In this document: positions 1 to 7,373 of the stretch, piece by piece | Numbering within the stretch: the first letter of the stretch is position 1 | How the letters are laid out: the number at the start of each line of letters is the position of its first letter | Position numbers and translations under genes: made by a program | NCBI GenBank assembly: GCA_900315255.1 | Contig: OMYH01000016.1 | Location: 53,714-104,977 of the forward strand | Source of the DNA: an uncultured Eubacteriales bacterium | GTDB taxonomy: Bacteria > Bacillota > Clostridia > Oscillospirales > Acutalibacteraceae | Reading direction: 5' to 3' | Length of the DNA stretch: 51,264 nucleotides | Notes under the pieces: model-generated | What the model saw: only the letters and a program-made list of their open reading frames with translations | What the model was told of the DNA's origin: nothing | The model's database searches: none

Positions 1-39
1 TGCGCAGCAGAAGCACCGATCGAGCCGGCAGGCGAGACT
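1..39 (-). repeat. Fragment of GC-rich hairpin repeat
   Basis: Read on the minus strand, this end of the window carries a 19-base block and a 13-base block (one mismatch) that also occur, in the same order, at 49362-49421. The two blocks are closer together here, so this copy has an internal deletion. It is cut by the window edge and abuts the mobile-repeat fragment at 40-100. Confidence 0.6.
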
Positions 40-100
40 AAAGATGCAAGCAAATTTGGTACTCAGTCCGAAGGACGTGATTTAATCAGTGGTTCCTTAA
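40..100 (+). mobile_element. MITE-like element, copy A (right end only)
   Basis: This is the right-hand part of the palindromic element seen complete at 6562-6732. It has the GTCC-GAA-GGAC mini-hairpin, the terminal inverted repeat GATTTAATCAGTGGTTCC and the outer TTAA at 97-100. The left part is missing, replaced by the unrelated GC-rich repeat at 1-39. Its right edge falls inside a methyltransferase reading frame. Confidence 0.85.
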
Positions 101-350
101 AATGAGTATCTGAAAGCATTTTTTTATTCCATGCTTTAGGGGTCGAGCCTGCATCAAATAAAAAACGAGCAGGATGAATCATTTCAACAACATTATAACA
201 CTTAACAGCTTCATCCAAAAATAAATGATAAACAGGTGGAGCAAATCCTTTGTTCTCTCCAATGGTTTCATCTTGATACGGCGGATTGATTATTAAGAAC
301 TTCCCGTACAGGAAAACTGCCGATCGAAATGAGATCGTCCAACGGAACAC
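101..350 (-). pseudogene. DNA adenine methyltransferase fragment, interrupted
   Basis: The minus-strand frame contains NPPYQDE, the catalytic (D/N/S)PP(Y/F) motif of N6-adenine methyltransferases. It continues with PPVYHLFLDEAVK and EMIHPARFLFDAG, a pattern typical of Eco57I-like or type III restriction-modification methylases, where a host helix and an I-P-(S/A)-R-(W/F) strand follow. The similarity ends at TTAA (97-100), where the frame runs into mobile-element copy A. The S-adenosylmethionine-binding motif I and the target recognition domain are absent. The frame opens with a GTG at 350 hard against an AGGAGG, so that start is probably accidental. I read this as a relic, not an active enzyme; the subfamily is inferred from short motifs only. 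Confidence 0.7.
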
Positions 351-418
351 CTCCTGTTCTCATATCATATTTTAAAAAAACTCATTCAGAATTCACGTGA
401 TCATCGGCGATAATACAC

Positions 419-595
419 TCATATGAATTTATTGAGTGATTCGTCATACTCATAGTTTACAGATGATAATTTCTCTCGTATATCCTGCTCGTCTACAGAT
501 AAAGATCTGCAAAGCTCATCGAGGCTCTCATAGTTATCTCTGAGCTGAGTGTTGATATACGATAATAAAATGATCGGGTCATTTGGTACTGCCAT
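419..595 (-). CDS. DUF4250 family small protein
   Basis: A 58-residue protein beginning MAVPNDPIILLSYINTQLRD. It matches the pattern of DUF4250, a short, conserved Firmicutes family of unknown function (N-terminal LPNDPxILLSxxN, then a predicted helix-turn-helix-like pair of helices with a SLDELC stretch). The start ATG at 595 has AGGAGG seven bases upstream; this site lies in the stop-codon region of ttcA, so the gene is the last member of the pncB-ttcA operon. No signal peptide or membrane segment is seen. The function is unknown. The short two-helix layout with conserved Leu and Asp could suit nucleic-acid or protein binding, but that is a guess. Confidence 0.85.
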   Translation of the reverse strand: MAVPNDPIILLSYINTQLRDNYESLDELCRSLSVDEQDIREKLSSVNYEYDESLNKFI

Positions 596-607
596 TACTG
601 TTCCTCC

Positions 608-1444
608 TTAATAATCATCTAAGAAGCTTTTCCTCTCTCCCTTTGTTTTGTACCCGGGGAACGTATCGAGATGAACGCAGTGTATACTGTTGAAAATGCT
701 CTTCTCAATATTAGGGTTTGTCTTTTTCAGCTCGGCGATCAGGTGTTTTACCTCCTGCCGCTTGCTCGCCCCTATTCCGTCCTCGGAATTTGTGTATGCC
801 TCCGTAAAACGACAGGCACACTGCAAAAATTCGAGGTTATTATAATTTCTCCAGGAAATAATATCCCTTTCATTGACGCAGTACAGCGGTCTGATAAGCT
901 CCATGCCCTCATAATTCGTGCTGTGAAGCTTCGGCATCATGCCCTGAAGCTGCGCCCCGTAAAACATTGCCATAACTGTGGTTTCTATCACGTCGGAATA
1001 GTGGTGACCGAGGGCAATCTTGTTGCAGCCCAGTTCTTTCGCCTTGCTGTAAAGATGCCCCCGCCGCATCTTCGCACATAGATAGCAAGGATATCCGCTG
1101 ACCTTATTCGTAACATCAAAAATATCGCTTTCAAAAATCGTTACAGGGATCTCCAGAAGCTTTGCGTTGTGCTCGATAAGCTCACGGTTGCGACGGTTAT
1201 AGCCCGGGTCCATAACAAGAAATTCAAGCTCAAACGGTACATCGCTGTATCTTTGAAGCATCTGCATGAGCTTCGCCAGAAGCATAGAGTCCTTTCCGCC
1301 CGATATGCATACGGCTATCTTATCGCCTTCAAGCACAAGCTCGTATCTCTTGACCGCCGCAATAAAAGCGTTCCATATTTCCTTGCGGTATTTCTTGTTG
1401 ATACTTCTTTCTACCTTTTCACACTCGGAGAGTATTCTCGCCAT
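608..1444 (-). CDS. ttcA: TtcA-like tRNA 2-thiocytidine synthetase
   Basis: A cytoplasmic PP-loop ATPase of 278 residues that would thiolate cytidine 32 of tRNA using ATP and a sulfur donor. The PP-loop SGGKDS is at residues 48-53. CYLC (Cys120, Cys123) plus Cys209/Cys211 in QCAC supply the three cysteines that hold the iron-sulfur cluster in TtcA enzymes, and GHHYSDVIETT follows the nucleotide-binding fold. It is shorter than E. coli TtcA (about 311 residues) but typical of Clostridia. ATG at 1444 has an AAGGAG site in the last codons of pncB, four bases upstream, so it is translated from the same message. TtcA and TilS/TtuA share the PP-loop; the CxxC plus distal Cys argue for TtcA. Exact tRNA target is inferred. 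Confidence 0.85.
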   Translation of the reverse strand: MARILSECEKVERSINKKYRKEIWNAFIAAVKRYELVLEGDKIAVCISGGKDSMLLAKLMQMLQRYSDVPFELEFLVMDPGYNRRNRELIEHNAKLLEIPVTIFESDIFDVTNKVSGYPCYLCAKMRRGHLYSKAKELGCNKIALGHHYSDVIETTVMAMFYGAQLQGMMPKLHSTNYEGMELIRPLYCVNERDIISWRNYNNLEFLQCACRFTEAYTNSEDGIGASKRQEVKHLIAELKKTNPNIEKSIFNSIHCVHLDTFPGYKTKGERKSFLDDY

Positions 1445-1448
1445 TCGA

Positions 1449-2891
1449 TCAACTCCTTCTTTTGAGCAGGCTGTCCTTTATGAGCCAAAGCTTCTGAGAA
1501 AGGTCAACATAGTAAGTGTGTGGATTCTCAAATCTCTTGACCTCGTCCCAAAGCGTATCAAGCTGTTCGATGCAGTAATTCTTGATAGTATTTATATCAG
1601 GCGATGTATACAGCTGTCTGCCGTTGTCAAAGAGCTGTACTCTGATTCGTTCTGCACGGAAGTTTTCCAGAGTCTTTCTTTTCCATGTAAACTGAGGATC
1701 AAAAATCTCGTACGGTCTGCTGTCACTTATTTCCTCATCGTTGAGCGTCAACACATCGGCGATAGCCTTCCCCGTATCACGGTCATACAATCTCCAGAGT
1801 TCCTTAAAGCACGGAGTGGTGATCTTTGCAACATTCTCGCTGATCTTGATTTTCGGAGTAATGACCCCGTTATCCTCTAAAGCAACAAGCTTATATACGC
1901 CGCCGAATACAGGCTCACTTGACGATGTGATAAGTCTTTCGCCCACACCGAATGAATCCACACACGCCCCCTGGGCAAGCATAGATTCGATCGTGCTTTC
2001 ATCAAGAGAATTTGAAACACAGATCTTACAATCGGGATAACCTGCCTGATCGAGCATTTGTCTTGCTTTCTTCGAGAGATAGGTGATGTCACCGCTGTCT
2101 ATTCTTATACCTGCGGGTCGGTATCCCTGCGGCTTTAGCACCTCATCAAATACCTTTATCGCATTCGGGATTCCCGATTTGAGAACGTTGAAGGTATCAA
2201 CAAGCAGTGTGCAGCTCTGTGGATAAATTTCAGCATAAGCCTTAAACGCCTCGTACTCACTGTCAAACATCTGCACCCAGCTGTGAGCCATAGTTCCCAA
2301 AGCAGGCACACCGAAATCTCTGTCAACGCTCGTGCATGCTGTACCCGAACAGCCGCCGATATACGCCGCTCTTGCTCCAAGCATAGCTCCGTCATAGCCC
2401 TGCGCTCTGCGTGAACCGAACTCCATCACTGCACGTCCCTGCGCTGCTCTGACTATTCTGTTTGCCTTTGTTGCAATAAGACTCTGGTGATTGATCGACA
2501 GCAGTACCATAGTTTCGATGAACTGCGCCTGAATTACCGGACCTCTGACTGTAACGATCGGTTCATTCGGGAAGATCGGCATTCCTTCCGGTACTGCCCA
2601 TACGTCACATCTGAACTCAAATGTACGCAGGTACTCCAGGAACTCTTCGCTGAATATGTTCTTGGAACGAAGGAATTCAATGTCTTCATCGGTGAACTTC
2701 AGTTCAGACAGGTACTGTATCAGCTGTTCGACTCCCGCCATGATGGCAAAACCGCCGTTGTCCGGTATACGTCGGAAAAACATATCAAAATATGCTGTCT
2801 TGTCCTTAAGCCCCTTTTCAAAGTATCCCCCCGACATAGTAAGCTCGTAAAAATCGGTCAGCATAGTTAAATTCCTTTGTGATAATGCCAT
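1449..2891 (-). CDS. pncB: Nicotinate phosphoribosyltransferase
   Basis: This enzyme joins nicotinate to PRPP, giving nicotinate mononucleotide in the Preiss-Handler NAD salvage route in the cytoplasm. The 480-residue length is right for the family. The N-terminus NLTMLTDFYELTM is the family signature. EFGSRRAQG, the GGCSGTACT segment and IRIDSGDITYLS contain the phosphate- and PRPP-contacting regions and the histidine-bearing GTMAHSWVQ loop. The start at 2891 matches homologues, but an in-frame ATG at 2864 has a better-spaced AAAGGA site eight bases upstream. It is the first gene of the operon with ttcA and the DUF4250 gene. A 17-base palindrome at 2938-2954 lies upstream and may be an operator. 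Confidence 0.93.
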   Translation of the reverse strand: MALSQRNLTMLTDFYELTMSGGYFEKGLKDKTAYFDMFFRRIPDNGGFAIMAGVEQLIQYLSELKFTDEDIEFLRSKNIFSEEFLEYLRTFEFRCDVWAVPEGMPIFPNEPIVTVRGPVIQAQFIETMVLLSINHQSLIATKANRIVRAAQGRAVMEFGSRRAQGYDGAMLGARAAYIGGCSGTACTSVDRDFGVPALGTMAHSWVQMFDSEYEAFKAYAEIYPQSCTLLVDTFNVLKSGIPNAIKVFDEVLKPQGYRPAGIRIDSGDITYLSKKARQMLDQAGYPDCKICVSNSLDESTIESMLAQGACVDSFGVGERLITSSSEPVFGGVYKLVALEDNGVITPKIKISENVAKITTPCFKELWRLYDRDTGKAIADVLTLNDEEISDSRPYEIFDPQFTWKRKTLENFRAERIRVQLFDNGRQLYTSPDINTIKNYCIEQLDTLWDEVKRFENPHTYYVDLSQKLWLIKDSLLKRRS

Positions 2892-2937
2892 TATTTGTCA
2901 TCTGCCTTTCGTTTTTTCTTATTTTATATAAAATAAT

Positions 2938-2954
2938 CAGATAATTATTATCTG
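2938..2954. promoter_or_regulatory. Perfect palindrome upstream of pncB
   Basis: CAGATAAT-T-ATTATCTG is a perfect 8-base inverted repeat 47 bases upstream of the pncB start. Size and place suit a dimeric repressor such as the NAD-metabolism regulators NiaR or NrtR, but I cannot match it to a known motif. The surrounding 2892-3125 is very AT-rich and I see no gene and no clear leftward -35/-10 pair. Confidence 0.35.
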
Positions 2955-3125
2955 TCATCTTTGACACTTTAGTTCGTGATATTTAATTAGATATTACAAA
3001 TAAATAGTAATTGTTATTGTTTTTCTCACAAATAATTCTTTTTTCTCAAATATCTAATAATAATTCAATGGAAACAATGTATAAAACAACCAAAAAAATA
3101 GATATATTTTTTATTTTTGATTTAC

Positions 3126-3154
3126 TTGATTTTTTTTCGGTTTGACTATATAAT
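3126..3154 (+). promoter_or_regulatory. Sigma-A promoter of the HTH gene
   Basis: TTGATT, 17 bases, TATAAT. The -10 lies about 60 bases before the HTH start codon, inside a very AT-rich stretch. Confidence 0.7.
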
Positions 3155-3214
3155 ATAATAAAATGTGAATGGGAATTATAATAAAGAATAATGTTGCGTT
3201 AGGAGATGTGGCTT

Positions 3215-3475
3215 ATGAGATTACGTAAACAAGCGCTTGGTAATCGTAATTTAGTAGGTGCAAAAGTAGAAATGGCACGCAAGAAGAAGGGCATGAAGCA
3301 GAAAGAGTTACTCGCACAGCTTCAGGTAAGAGGAGTCGATATGAACGCTTCGGGTTTATCAAAGCTTGAAGGTCAGATCAGATTCGTCACAGACATTGAA
3401 CTCGCCGCACTTGCCGATATTCTGGAGTTATCTGTTGACTATCTTTTGGGTCGAGAAGTTAAAGACACCAGGTAA
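3215..3475 (+). CDS. Cro/CI-type helix-turn-helix regulator
   Basis: A basic protein of 86 residues with one HTH_3 domain: VEMARKKKGMKQKELLAQL forms the first helices, NASGLSKLEG the recognition helix and LAALADILELSVDYLLG the closing helix typical of the XRE family. It should bind DNA as a dimer; no sensor domain is attached. I chose ATG 3215 over ATG 3206 because AGGAG (3201-3205) touches the earlier codon but sits nine bases before the later one. It is a single-gene unit with its own promoter (3126-3154) and terminator (3487-3515). The target is unknown; no divergent partner gene is present, so it may be a stand-alone or self-regulating factor. Confidence 0.88.
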   Translation: MRLRKQALGNRNLVGAKVEMARKKKGMKQKELLAQLQVRGVDMNASGLSKLEGQIRFVTDIELAALADILELSVDYLLGREVKDTR

Positions 3476-3486
3476 ATGACGAGATT

Positions 3487-3515
3487 GCAGATCGGAGATA
3501 TCCGGTCTGCTTTTT
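3487..3515 (+). terminator. Rho-independent terminator of the HTH gene
   Basis: A ten-pair stem (GCAGATCGGA / TCCGGTCTGC, one G-U), a GATA loop and a following TTTTT run, starting 11 bases after the HTH stop codon. Confidence 0.85.
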
Positions 3516-3519
3516 CTCT

Positions 3520-4104
3520 TTATCGTTTGTCCCTTCGTCTGAACCTCCACTGACCCACCTGATCTCCCTTGACCATGAAGCTTTGTTCTGCAAGCATGGC
3601 AAGGGGAGTGTCGCAGTACGCATCGGAGTAGAATTCTTCAATTTCAGTATCGCCGTATTTTTCTCTGAATCTGCGCACCTTTTCTTTTCCGTGACAGTTA
3701 ATGCCTGTGTATTTCCCCGTTTTGGGATCGACCTTCGACGCCATCATACAGCCGACGCCGAGACTTGAACATATTGGCTCAAGCAAGAACTCGGGTGACG
3801 CAGAGATAATAACATCGTCATTCTTTTTATGCTGCAGATAGAATGGTTTAATCTTATTGCTGTGACTTTCCCAGAAATCGGGAAGGTCTTTTTCTATGTC
3901 CACTTCATGGAGGAACTCATACATAACCTCTTTAAACTGTGTTTTCGTGTTGATCCGCAGCAGGTACTTGATAAATGCCCATGCGGTTTTCGGGAAATGC
4001 TTTGCAACAGACGGATGACGTTTAAGACAAAAGACATAAAAATCCGATGTGCTGTCACTGTAATAGATAGTTTTATCAAAATCGTAAACGTTAATCAGAC
4101 TCAC
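3520..4104 (-). CDS. HAD-superfamily (subclass IB) phosphatase
   Basis: Predicted cytoplasmic phosphatase of the phosphoserine-phosphatase-like HAD-IB group. The N-terminal [14 protein letters not shown] carries the nucleophile Asp and the acid/base Asp two residues later. IISASPEF is motif II and [13 protein letters not shown] is motif III/IV, with the metal-binding Asp. A helical cap lies between motifs I and II. Substrate is not evident; relatives act on phospholipid or amino-acid phosphates. I place the start at GTG 4104, which makes the protein begin just before the DFDKT strand, as in homologues. The longer frame from TTG 4134 has no ribosome binding site. The gene overlaps the 3' end of ispF by 14 bases, so the two are translationally coupled at the end of the ispDF operon. 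Confidence 0.85.
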   Translation of the reverse strand: MSLINVYDFDKTIYYSDSTSDFYVFCLKRHPSVAKHFPKTAWAFIKYLLRINTKTQFKEVMYEFLHEVDIEKDLPDFWESHSNKIKPFYLQHKKNDDVIISASPEFLLEPICSSLGVGCMMASKVDPKTGKYTGINCHGKEKVRRFREKYGDTEIEEFYSDAYCDTPLAMLAEQSFMVKGDQVGQWRFRRRDKR

Positions 4105-4594
4105 CGCTTTCGTTGTTTGTACTTCTTTTTTCAATAAGGCATACCGAATGTGCAGAGATACCCTCCATACGGCCAGTAAAGCCTAAGTTTTCCTCTGTGG
4201 TAGCCTTGACGTTAACGCAGTCATTATCTATACCGCAGGCTGCGGCAATATTATCCTTCATCTGAGCGATATACGGTTTCAGCTTCGGTTTCTGTGCGAT
4301 AACGGCAGCGTCGATATTTCCTATACGATACCCATGCTCATGCAATAACCTGCACACCTCGGAGAGCAGCACCATACTGTCAGCGCCCTTATATGCAGGG
4401 TCGGTATCGGGGAACAGTCCGCCTATATCGCCGAGCGCCGCCGCACCGAGCAGCGAATCCATAATTGCATGAACAAGCACATCTGCATCGGAATGTCCGA
4501 GCAGCCCCAATGAATGCGGTATTTCCACGCCTCCTAAGATGAGCTTTCTGCCCTCGACCAGCTTATGTACGTCATATCCGTGACCTATCCTCAT
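4091..4594 (-). CDS. ispF: 2-C-methyl-D-erythritol 2,4-cyclodiphosphate synthase
   Basis: IspF cyclises CDP-ME 2-phosphate, releasing CMP, in the non-mevalonate (MEP) isoprenoid route. The 167-residue length is normal. [12 protein letters not shown] provides the zinc-binding Asp and His near the N-terminus; [35 protein letters not shown] is the family signature region with the second metal His; [12 protein letters not shown] closes the active site. Its ATG overlaps the ispD stop by four bases (ATGA), indicating coupled translation. In some bacteria IspD and IspF are fused; here they are adjacent single genes. Confidence 0.96.
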   Translation of the reverse strand: MRIGHGYDVHKLVEGRKLILGGVEIPHSLGLLGHSDADVLVHAIMDSLLGAAALGDIGGLFPDTDPAYKGADSMVLLSEVCRLLHEHGYRIGNIDAAVIAQKPKLKPYIAQMKDNIAAACGIDNDCVNVKATTEENLGFTGRMEGISAHSVCLIEKRSTNNESGESD

Positions 4595-5277
4595 AAATTG
4601 CCCCTCCTTTTCATCAGAACCTCGGCTATATCGATGTCCTCCGGTGTTGTGATCTTGATATTTGTGTAATGTCCTACAGTAACATGAATAACCCCTCCGA
4701 CAGATTCGATAAGCTGACAGTCGTCGGTAAAATCAACACCATTCACCAAGGCTTTTTCATAAGCCCTGAGATAATCATCTCTATAAAACACCTGCGGAGT
4801 CTGAACGGCATACATGGTATCTCTGTCAGGAGTATCTATCACAACATTGTCTTTTATTATTTTTATCGTATCCTTTACGGGAACGGCAAGTGTTGATGCA
4901 CCGAAATGCAGCGCATCATCAACAACATTTTCGATGTCGGAAACATCAGCTAACGGTCTTGCACCATCGTGTACAGCGATAACATCACAGTCATCGCTGA
5001 CGGAAGAAACTCCGTTATAAACAGATTGCTGACGTGCATGACCCCCGCATACTATAGTCAAATTATCCCCAAGTAACTTTTGATATAATTCTTCATCACC
5101 GTTAGGGCATACAACAACAATTTCATCAAAGAAACCGCATTTTACAAATGTATCTACTGTATTTGCTATAACTGTTTTTCCGCAAAGAATCATCAGCTGT
5201 TTGCTGACAGAAGACTGCATTCTCGACGAATTTCCTGCCGCAACTATAACTGCCGAGATTTTTTTCCCTTTATACAT
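4591..5277 (-). CDS. ispD: 2-C-methyl-D-erythritol 4-phosphate cytidylyltransferase
   Basis: IspD transfers CMP from CTP to MEP, the step before IspF's substrate is phosphorylated. The protein has 228 residues. [11 protein letters not shown] near the N-terminus is the nucleotide-binding glycine-rich loop with its catalytic Arg, [11 protein letters not shown] is the signature Asp-containing motif, and TDDCQLIE lies in the C-terminal substrate-binding part. The frame could open at GTG 5286, but ATG 5277 has an AGGTAG site nine bases upstream and begins MYKGKK, so I chose it. It follows the zinc-ribbon membrane gene by nine bases and is coupled to ispF. IspE is not in the window. Confidence 0.95.
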   Translation of the reverse strand: MYKGKKISAVIVAAGNSSRMQSSVSKQLMILCGKTVIANTVDTFVKCGFFDEIVVVCPNGDEELYQKLLGDNLTIVCGGHARQQSVYNGVSSVSDDCDVIAVHDGARPLADVSDIENVVDDALHFGASTLAVPVKDTIKIIKDNVVIDTPDRDTMYAVQTPQVFYRDDYLRAYEKALVNGVDFTDDCQLIESVGGVIHVTVGHYTNIKITTPEDIDIAEVLMKRRGNL

Positions 5278-5286
5278 AAGCAGCAC

Positions 5287-5763
5287 CTACCTAAGTAATC
5301 CTTTGATAAACAACGCTGCCATATCCACACCTGCAACACAAAGATATACAAGAACAGCGAATACGATTACCGACAAGATTCTGACAATATTTCTCTTTAA
5401 AGGCGGTAACTCTTCCCATTGTGTATCATCTGAAACGTTTATTTTGTCATAATAATCGGGAATTTCAATGTTGTTGGCAGACGCAAGGGCGTCAATTGAT
5501 TTTTTATAAAAACAAAGAGGAACATAGAAAGTATGCTTTCCCGATACACTTCCAAACATCATTTGAACCTTATCTGTCAGTACATCAGAAAAGGGGATAT
5601 CAGCCTTAGTCAGAGATGACGCAATTTGTACTGCGTCAGATTCATCTGCACAAATAAGCTCACAGGGAACATCGGATTTAACATCTTCAATTAATTTTTT
5701 ACCGCAGGTGCATAATGTATCTTCAGTAAAATTCAGCCGTTTACATTTTTTGCAATACTTCAT
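5287..5763 (-). CDS. Zinc-ribbon membrane protein, function unknown
   Basis: I do not recognise a named family. The first 20 residues contain CKKC and CTC, a likely treble-clef zinc ribbon. The middle (about 30-90) reads CELICADESDAVQIASSLTKADIPF, resembling the DUF2007 'putative signal transducing' fold, in which a ferredoxin-like domain senses an unknown partner. A single hydrophobic segment (about residues 126-150) near the C-terminus would anchor it, leaving the zinc ribbon and the globular domain in the cytoplasm. It precedes ispD by nine bases and follows the DUF5710 gene by 21, so it is likely co-transcribed with the isoprenoid genes. A link to isoprenoid metabolism is not shown by the sequence. 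Confidence 0.75.
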   Translation of the reverse strand: MKYCKKCKRLNFTEDTLCTCGKKLIEDVKSDVPCELICADESDAVQIASSLTKADIPFSDVLTDKVQMMFGSVSGKHTFYVPLCFYKKSIDALASANNIEIPDYYDKINVSDDTQWEELPPLKRNIVRILSVIVFAVLVYLCVAGVDMAALFIKGLLR

Positions 5764-5784
5764 ATATTAACCTCTTAATCCTTA

Positions 5785-6558
5785 TCAATTTATATCATAA
5801 TAATCGCCGGGTAAAAACAGATCCGAGTATGATGCAATCCCGTCTTTGCTGCCGGAAAGAGATAGTGTTTCCTGCTTAGCATATTCAAAATATGCAAAAT
5901 CGTTCGGCGTATAAGAGCATTTCCAAAACAGCGGAATATCATCATAGATCGGAATATTCATTATCAGAAGATCCTCCATGCGAGATTTCAGTTCGATTTC
6001 GTTTGCTGCATTTGTTGAAAAAGGTCCGTCAGCACGATCATAAACAAACCAGTTCCCCTGTCTTGCCATACAATGCTCACAATGATTAGCGAAAACAACT
6101 CTATTCTTGCTATGTGAAAATTCATTAAAAACATTATAATTATTTTTTATATAACGGAGCATCGCAGGCGGAATAAACTCCTCTTTATCGGTATAAGCCA
6201 GCCTGAACAACGGATACGAGATAAAAAAGTCACTGCTTATTTCCTCGGAAACACGATTATTATAACAGAATAATCTGACATAATCACGAACACCAAGTCC
6301 GAAGACCTTGGTTCTGTTTTTACATTTCCAGCATTTCATAGTACCTTCGATGATATAGATCTCGTCCATAGCGATCACAACAGATTCTCTGCCGCACAAG
6401 AGCCATTTAGAATATTTATTAATTGCATCATAAGAGCAATTCACATACCATTTCTTAACATATGGATTCCATTTTGCCCCCAAAGCCTTAGCTTCTTCTT
6501 TCTCATCATAAGGTACATTAAGATACAGGCTCACATAAAACACCACCGACGTACGCAT
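5785..6558 (-). CDS. DUF5710-domain protein separated from its RBS by a MITE
   Basis: The N-terminus (about residues 9-45) reads LYLNVPYDEKEEAKALGAKW...KKWYV, the signature of DUF5710, a small domain often attached to DNA primases or plasmid proteins and thought to bind nucleic acid. The rest (257 residues in total) has two CxxC pairs (CWKC, CEHC) that could form a zinc ribbon; I recognise no enzyme domain. The ATG at 6558 has no ribosome binding site because the mobile element at 6562-6732 begins three bases upstream. Removing the element and one TTAA restores AAGGAG eight bases before this ATG, which supports 6558 as the original start. An in-frame GTG at 6534 would give MSLYLNVPY and could serve now. 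The gene may be poorly expressed. Confidence 0.8.
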   Translation of the reverse strand: MRTSVVFYVSLYLNVPYDEKEEAKALGAKWNPYVKKWYVNCSYDAINKYSKWLLCGRESVVIAMDEIYIIEGTMKCWKCKNRTKVFGLGVRDYVRLFCYNNRVSEEISSDFFISYPLFRLAYTDKEEFIPPAMLRYIKNNYNVFNEFSHSKNRVVFANHCEHCMARQGNWFVYDRADGPFSTNAANEIELKSRMEDLLIMNIPIYDDIPLFWKCSYTPNDFAYFEYAKQETLSLSGSKDGIASYSDLFLPGDYYDIN

Positions 6559-6561
6559 GAG

Positions 6562-6732
6562 TTAAGGAGACACTGATTAAATCGAGTACCGAAGTTGCGC
6601 CGTCAGATTTTTAGGCAAATTGTGCGAAAAATCCGCAGGAATACTGACGTATTTCAAGGATTTTGAGTGCAATTTGACAAAAAGATGTTGGTGCTCAGTC
6701 CGAAGGACGTGATTTAATCAGTGGTTCCTTAA
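6562..6732 (+). mobile_element. MITE-like element, copy B (complete, 171 bp)
   Basis: TTAA, then GGAGACACTGATTAAATC at the left; the mirror of GGAACCACTGATTAAATC, then TTAA, at the right (16 of 18 bases match). Inside are nested inverted repeats: CAAATTG 6616-6622 with CAATTTG 6670-6676, and AAATCC 6629-6634 with GGATTT 6658-6663, so nearly the whole element can fold into one long hairpin. It has no open reading frame, so movement would need a transposase from elsewhere. TTAA at both ends fits a duplicated target site. It lacks about 11 bases present near the right end of copies A, C and F. Confidence 0.88.
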
Positions 6733-6778
6733 GCTCCTTGTTTAATTACATTTTACCATATATCTTCCGAAATTTAAA

Positions 6779-6825
6779 GAAAAAAAACAAAATTCTCCAA
6801 AAAGAATACACTTTCAGGAGAATTT
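6779..6825 (-). terminator. Terminator downstream of tRNA-Arg
   Basis: On the minus strand a nine-pair stem (AAATTCTCC / GGAGAATTT, 6790-6825) is followed by a T-rich tract (TG then eight Ts). It begins 10 bases after the tRNA 3' end. Confidence 0.85.
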
Positions 6826-6835
6826 ATTTCTATAG

Positions 6836-6909
6836 TCCGCCCGAGGGGATTCGAACCCCTGATCTTCAGAGTCGGAGTCTGATGCGTTATCCGGCTGCGC
6901 CACGGACGG
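6836..6909 (-). tRNA. tRNA-Arg (anticodon CCG)
   Basis: A 74-base cloverleaf on the minus strand. The acceptor CCGTCCG pairs with CGGGCGG (one G-T). The anticodon stem is TCAGA/TCTGA around the loop CTCCGAC, giving anticodon CCG, which reads the CGG arginine codon. The T arm is AGGGG-TTCGAAT-CCCCT. The discriminator base is A and CCA is not encoded. It lies between the rplQ terminator and its own terminator, with no obvious promoter, so it probably depends on read-through from the ribosomal cluster. Confidence 0.96.
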
Positions 6910-6914
6910 ATTTG

Positions 6915-6946
6915 AAAAGGCTCGGACGAAGCAACTCGTCCAAGCC
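6915..6946 (-). terminator. Terminator after rplQ
   Basis: An eleven-pair stem (GGCTTGGACGA / TCGTCCGAGCC, one G-U) with loop GTTGC, then TTTTC. It closes the ribosomal cluster 16 bases after the rplQ stop. The tRNA-Arg begins only a few bases beyond it. Confidence 0.85.
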
Positions 6947-6962
6947 TTTATCTATGAAATGA

Positions 6963-7313
6963 TCAAATCAACTCAATAATTGCCATTTCTGCAGCGTCAC
7001 CGCGGCGAGGACCGATCTTAGTGATTCTCGTGTAACCACCGTTTACACCATTGTACTTCGGTGCGATCTCGTCAAACAGCTTTTTAACAACAGTCTCGTT
7101 TGTAACAAAAGCCATTACCATACGCTTGCTGTGAAGGTCGTTTGTCTTTGCAATTGTAATCATTTTCTCGGCCATTGAGCTTACCTCTTTAGCACGAGTA
7201 ACAGTTGTTTCGATCTTGCCATTCTCGAAAAGGAATGTAACCATTGCTCTGAGCATAGCAGTTCTGTGAGCAGTAGTTCTTCCCAACTTTCTTGTTCCCG
7301 GCATTTTAGTCAC
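6963..7313 (-). CDS. rplQ: 50S ribosomal protein L17
   Basis: L17 binds 23S rRNA near the polypeptide exit tunnel. The 116-residue frame opens [18 protein letters not shown] after three extra residues (MTK), the conserved L17 start region, and ends [21 protein letters not shown], the family's C-terminal signature. ATG 7313 has AAAGGAG nine bases upstream. It is the last protein gene of the cluster, directly after rpoA, as in nearly all Firmicutes. Confidence 0.97.
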   Translation of the reverse strand: MTKMPGTRKLGRTTAHRTAMLRAMVTFLFENGKIETTVTRAKEVSSMAEKMITIAKTNDLHSKRMVMAFVTNETVVKKLFDEIAPKYNGVNGGYTRITKIGPRRGDAAEMAIIELI

Positions 7314-7373
7314 TCCTTTACTTAGTTTGCAAAAGGGTATTTCTAATCAAACTAAATCTATAGTTATTAGTAA

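Noticed and set aside
4105-4134. TTG start for the HAD phosphatase
   Set aside because: No ribosome binding site and it would add ten residues not seen in homologues; GTG 4104 fits better.
6738-6962. Plus-strand frame with PEGIRTPDLQSRSLMRYPAAPR
   Set aside because: It is the antisense of the tRNA-Arg gene, a well-known false protein found opposite many tRNA genes.
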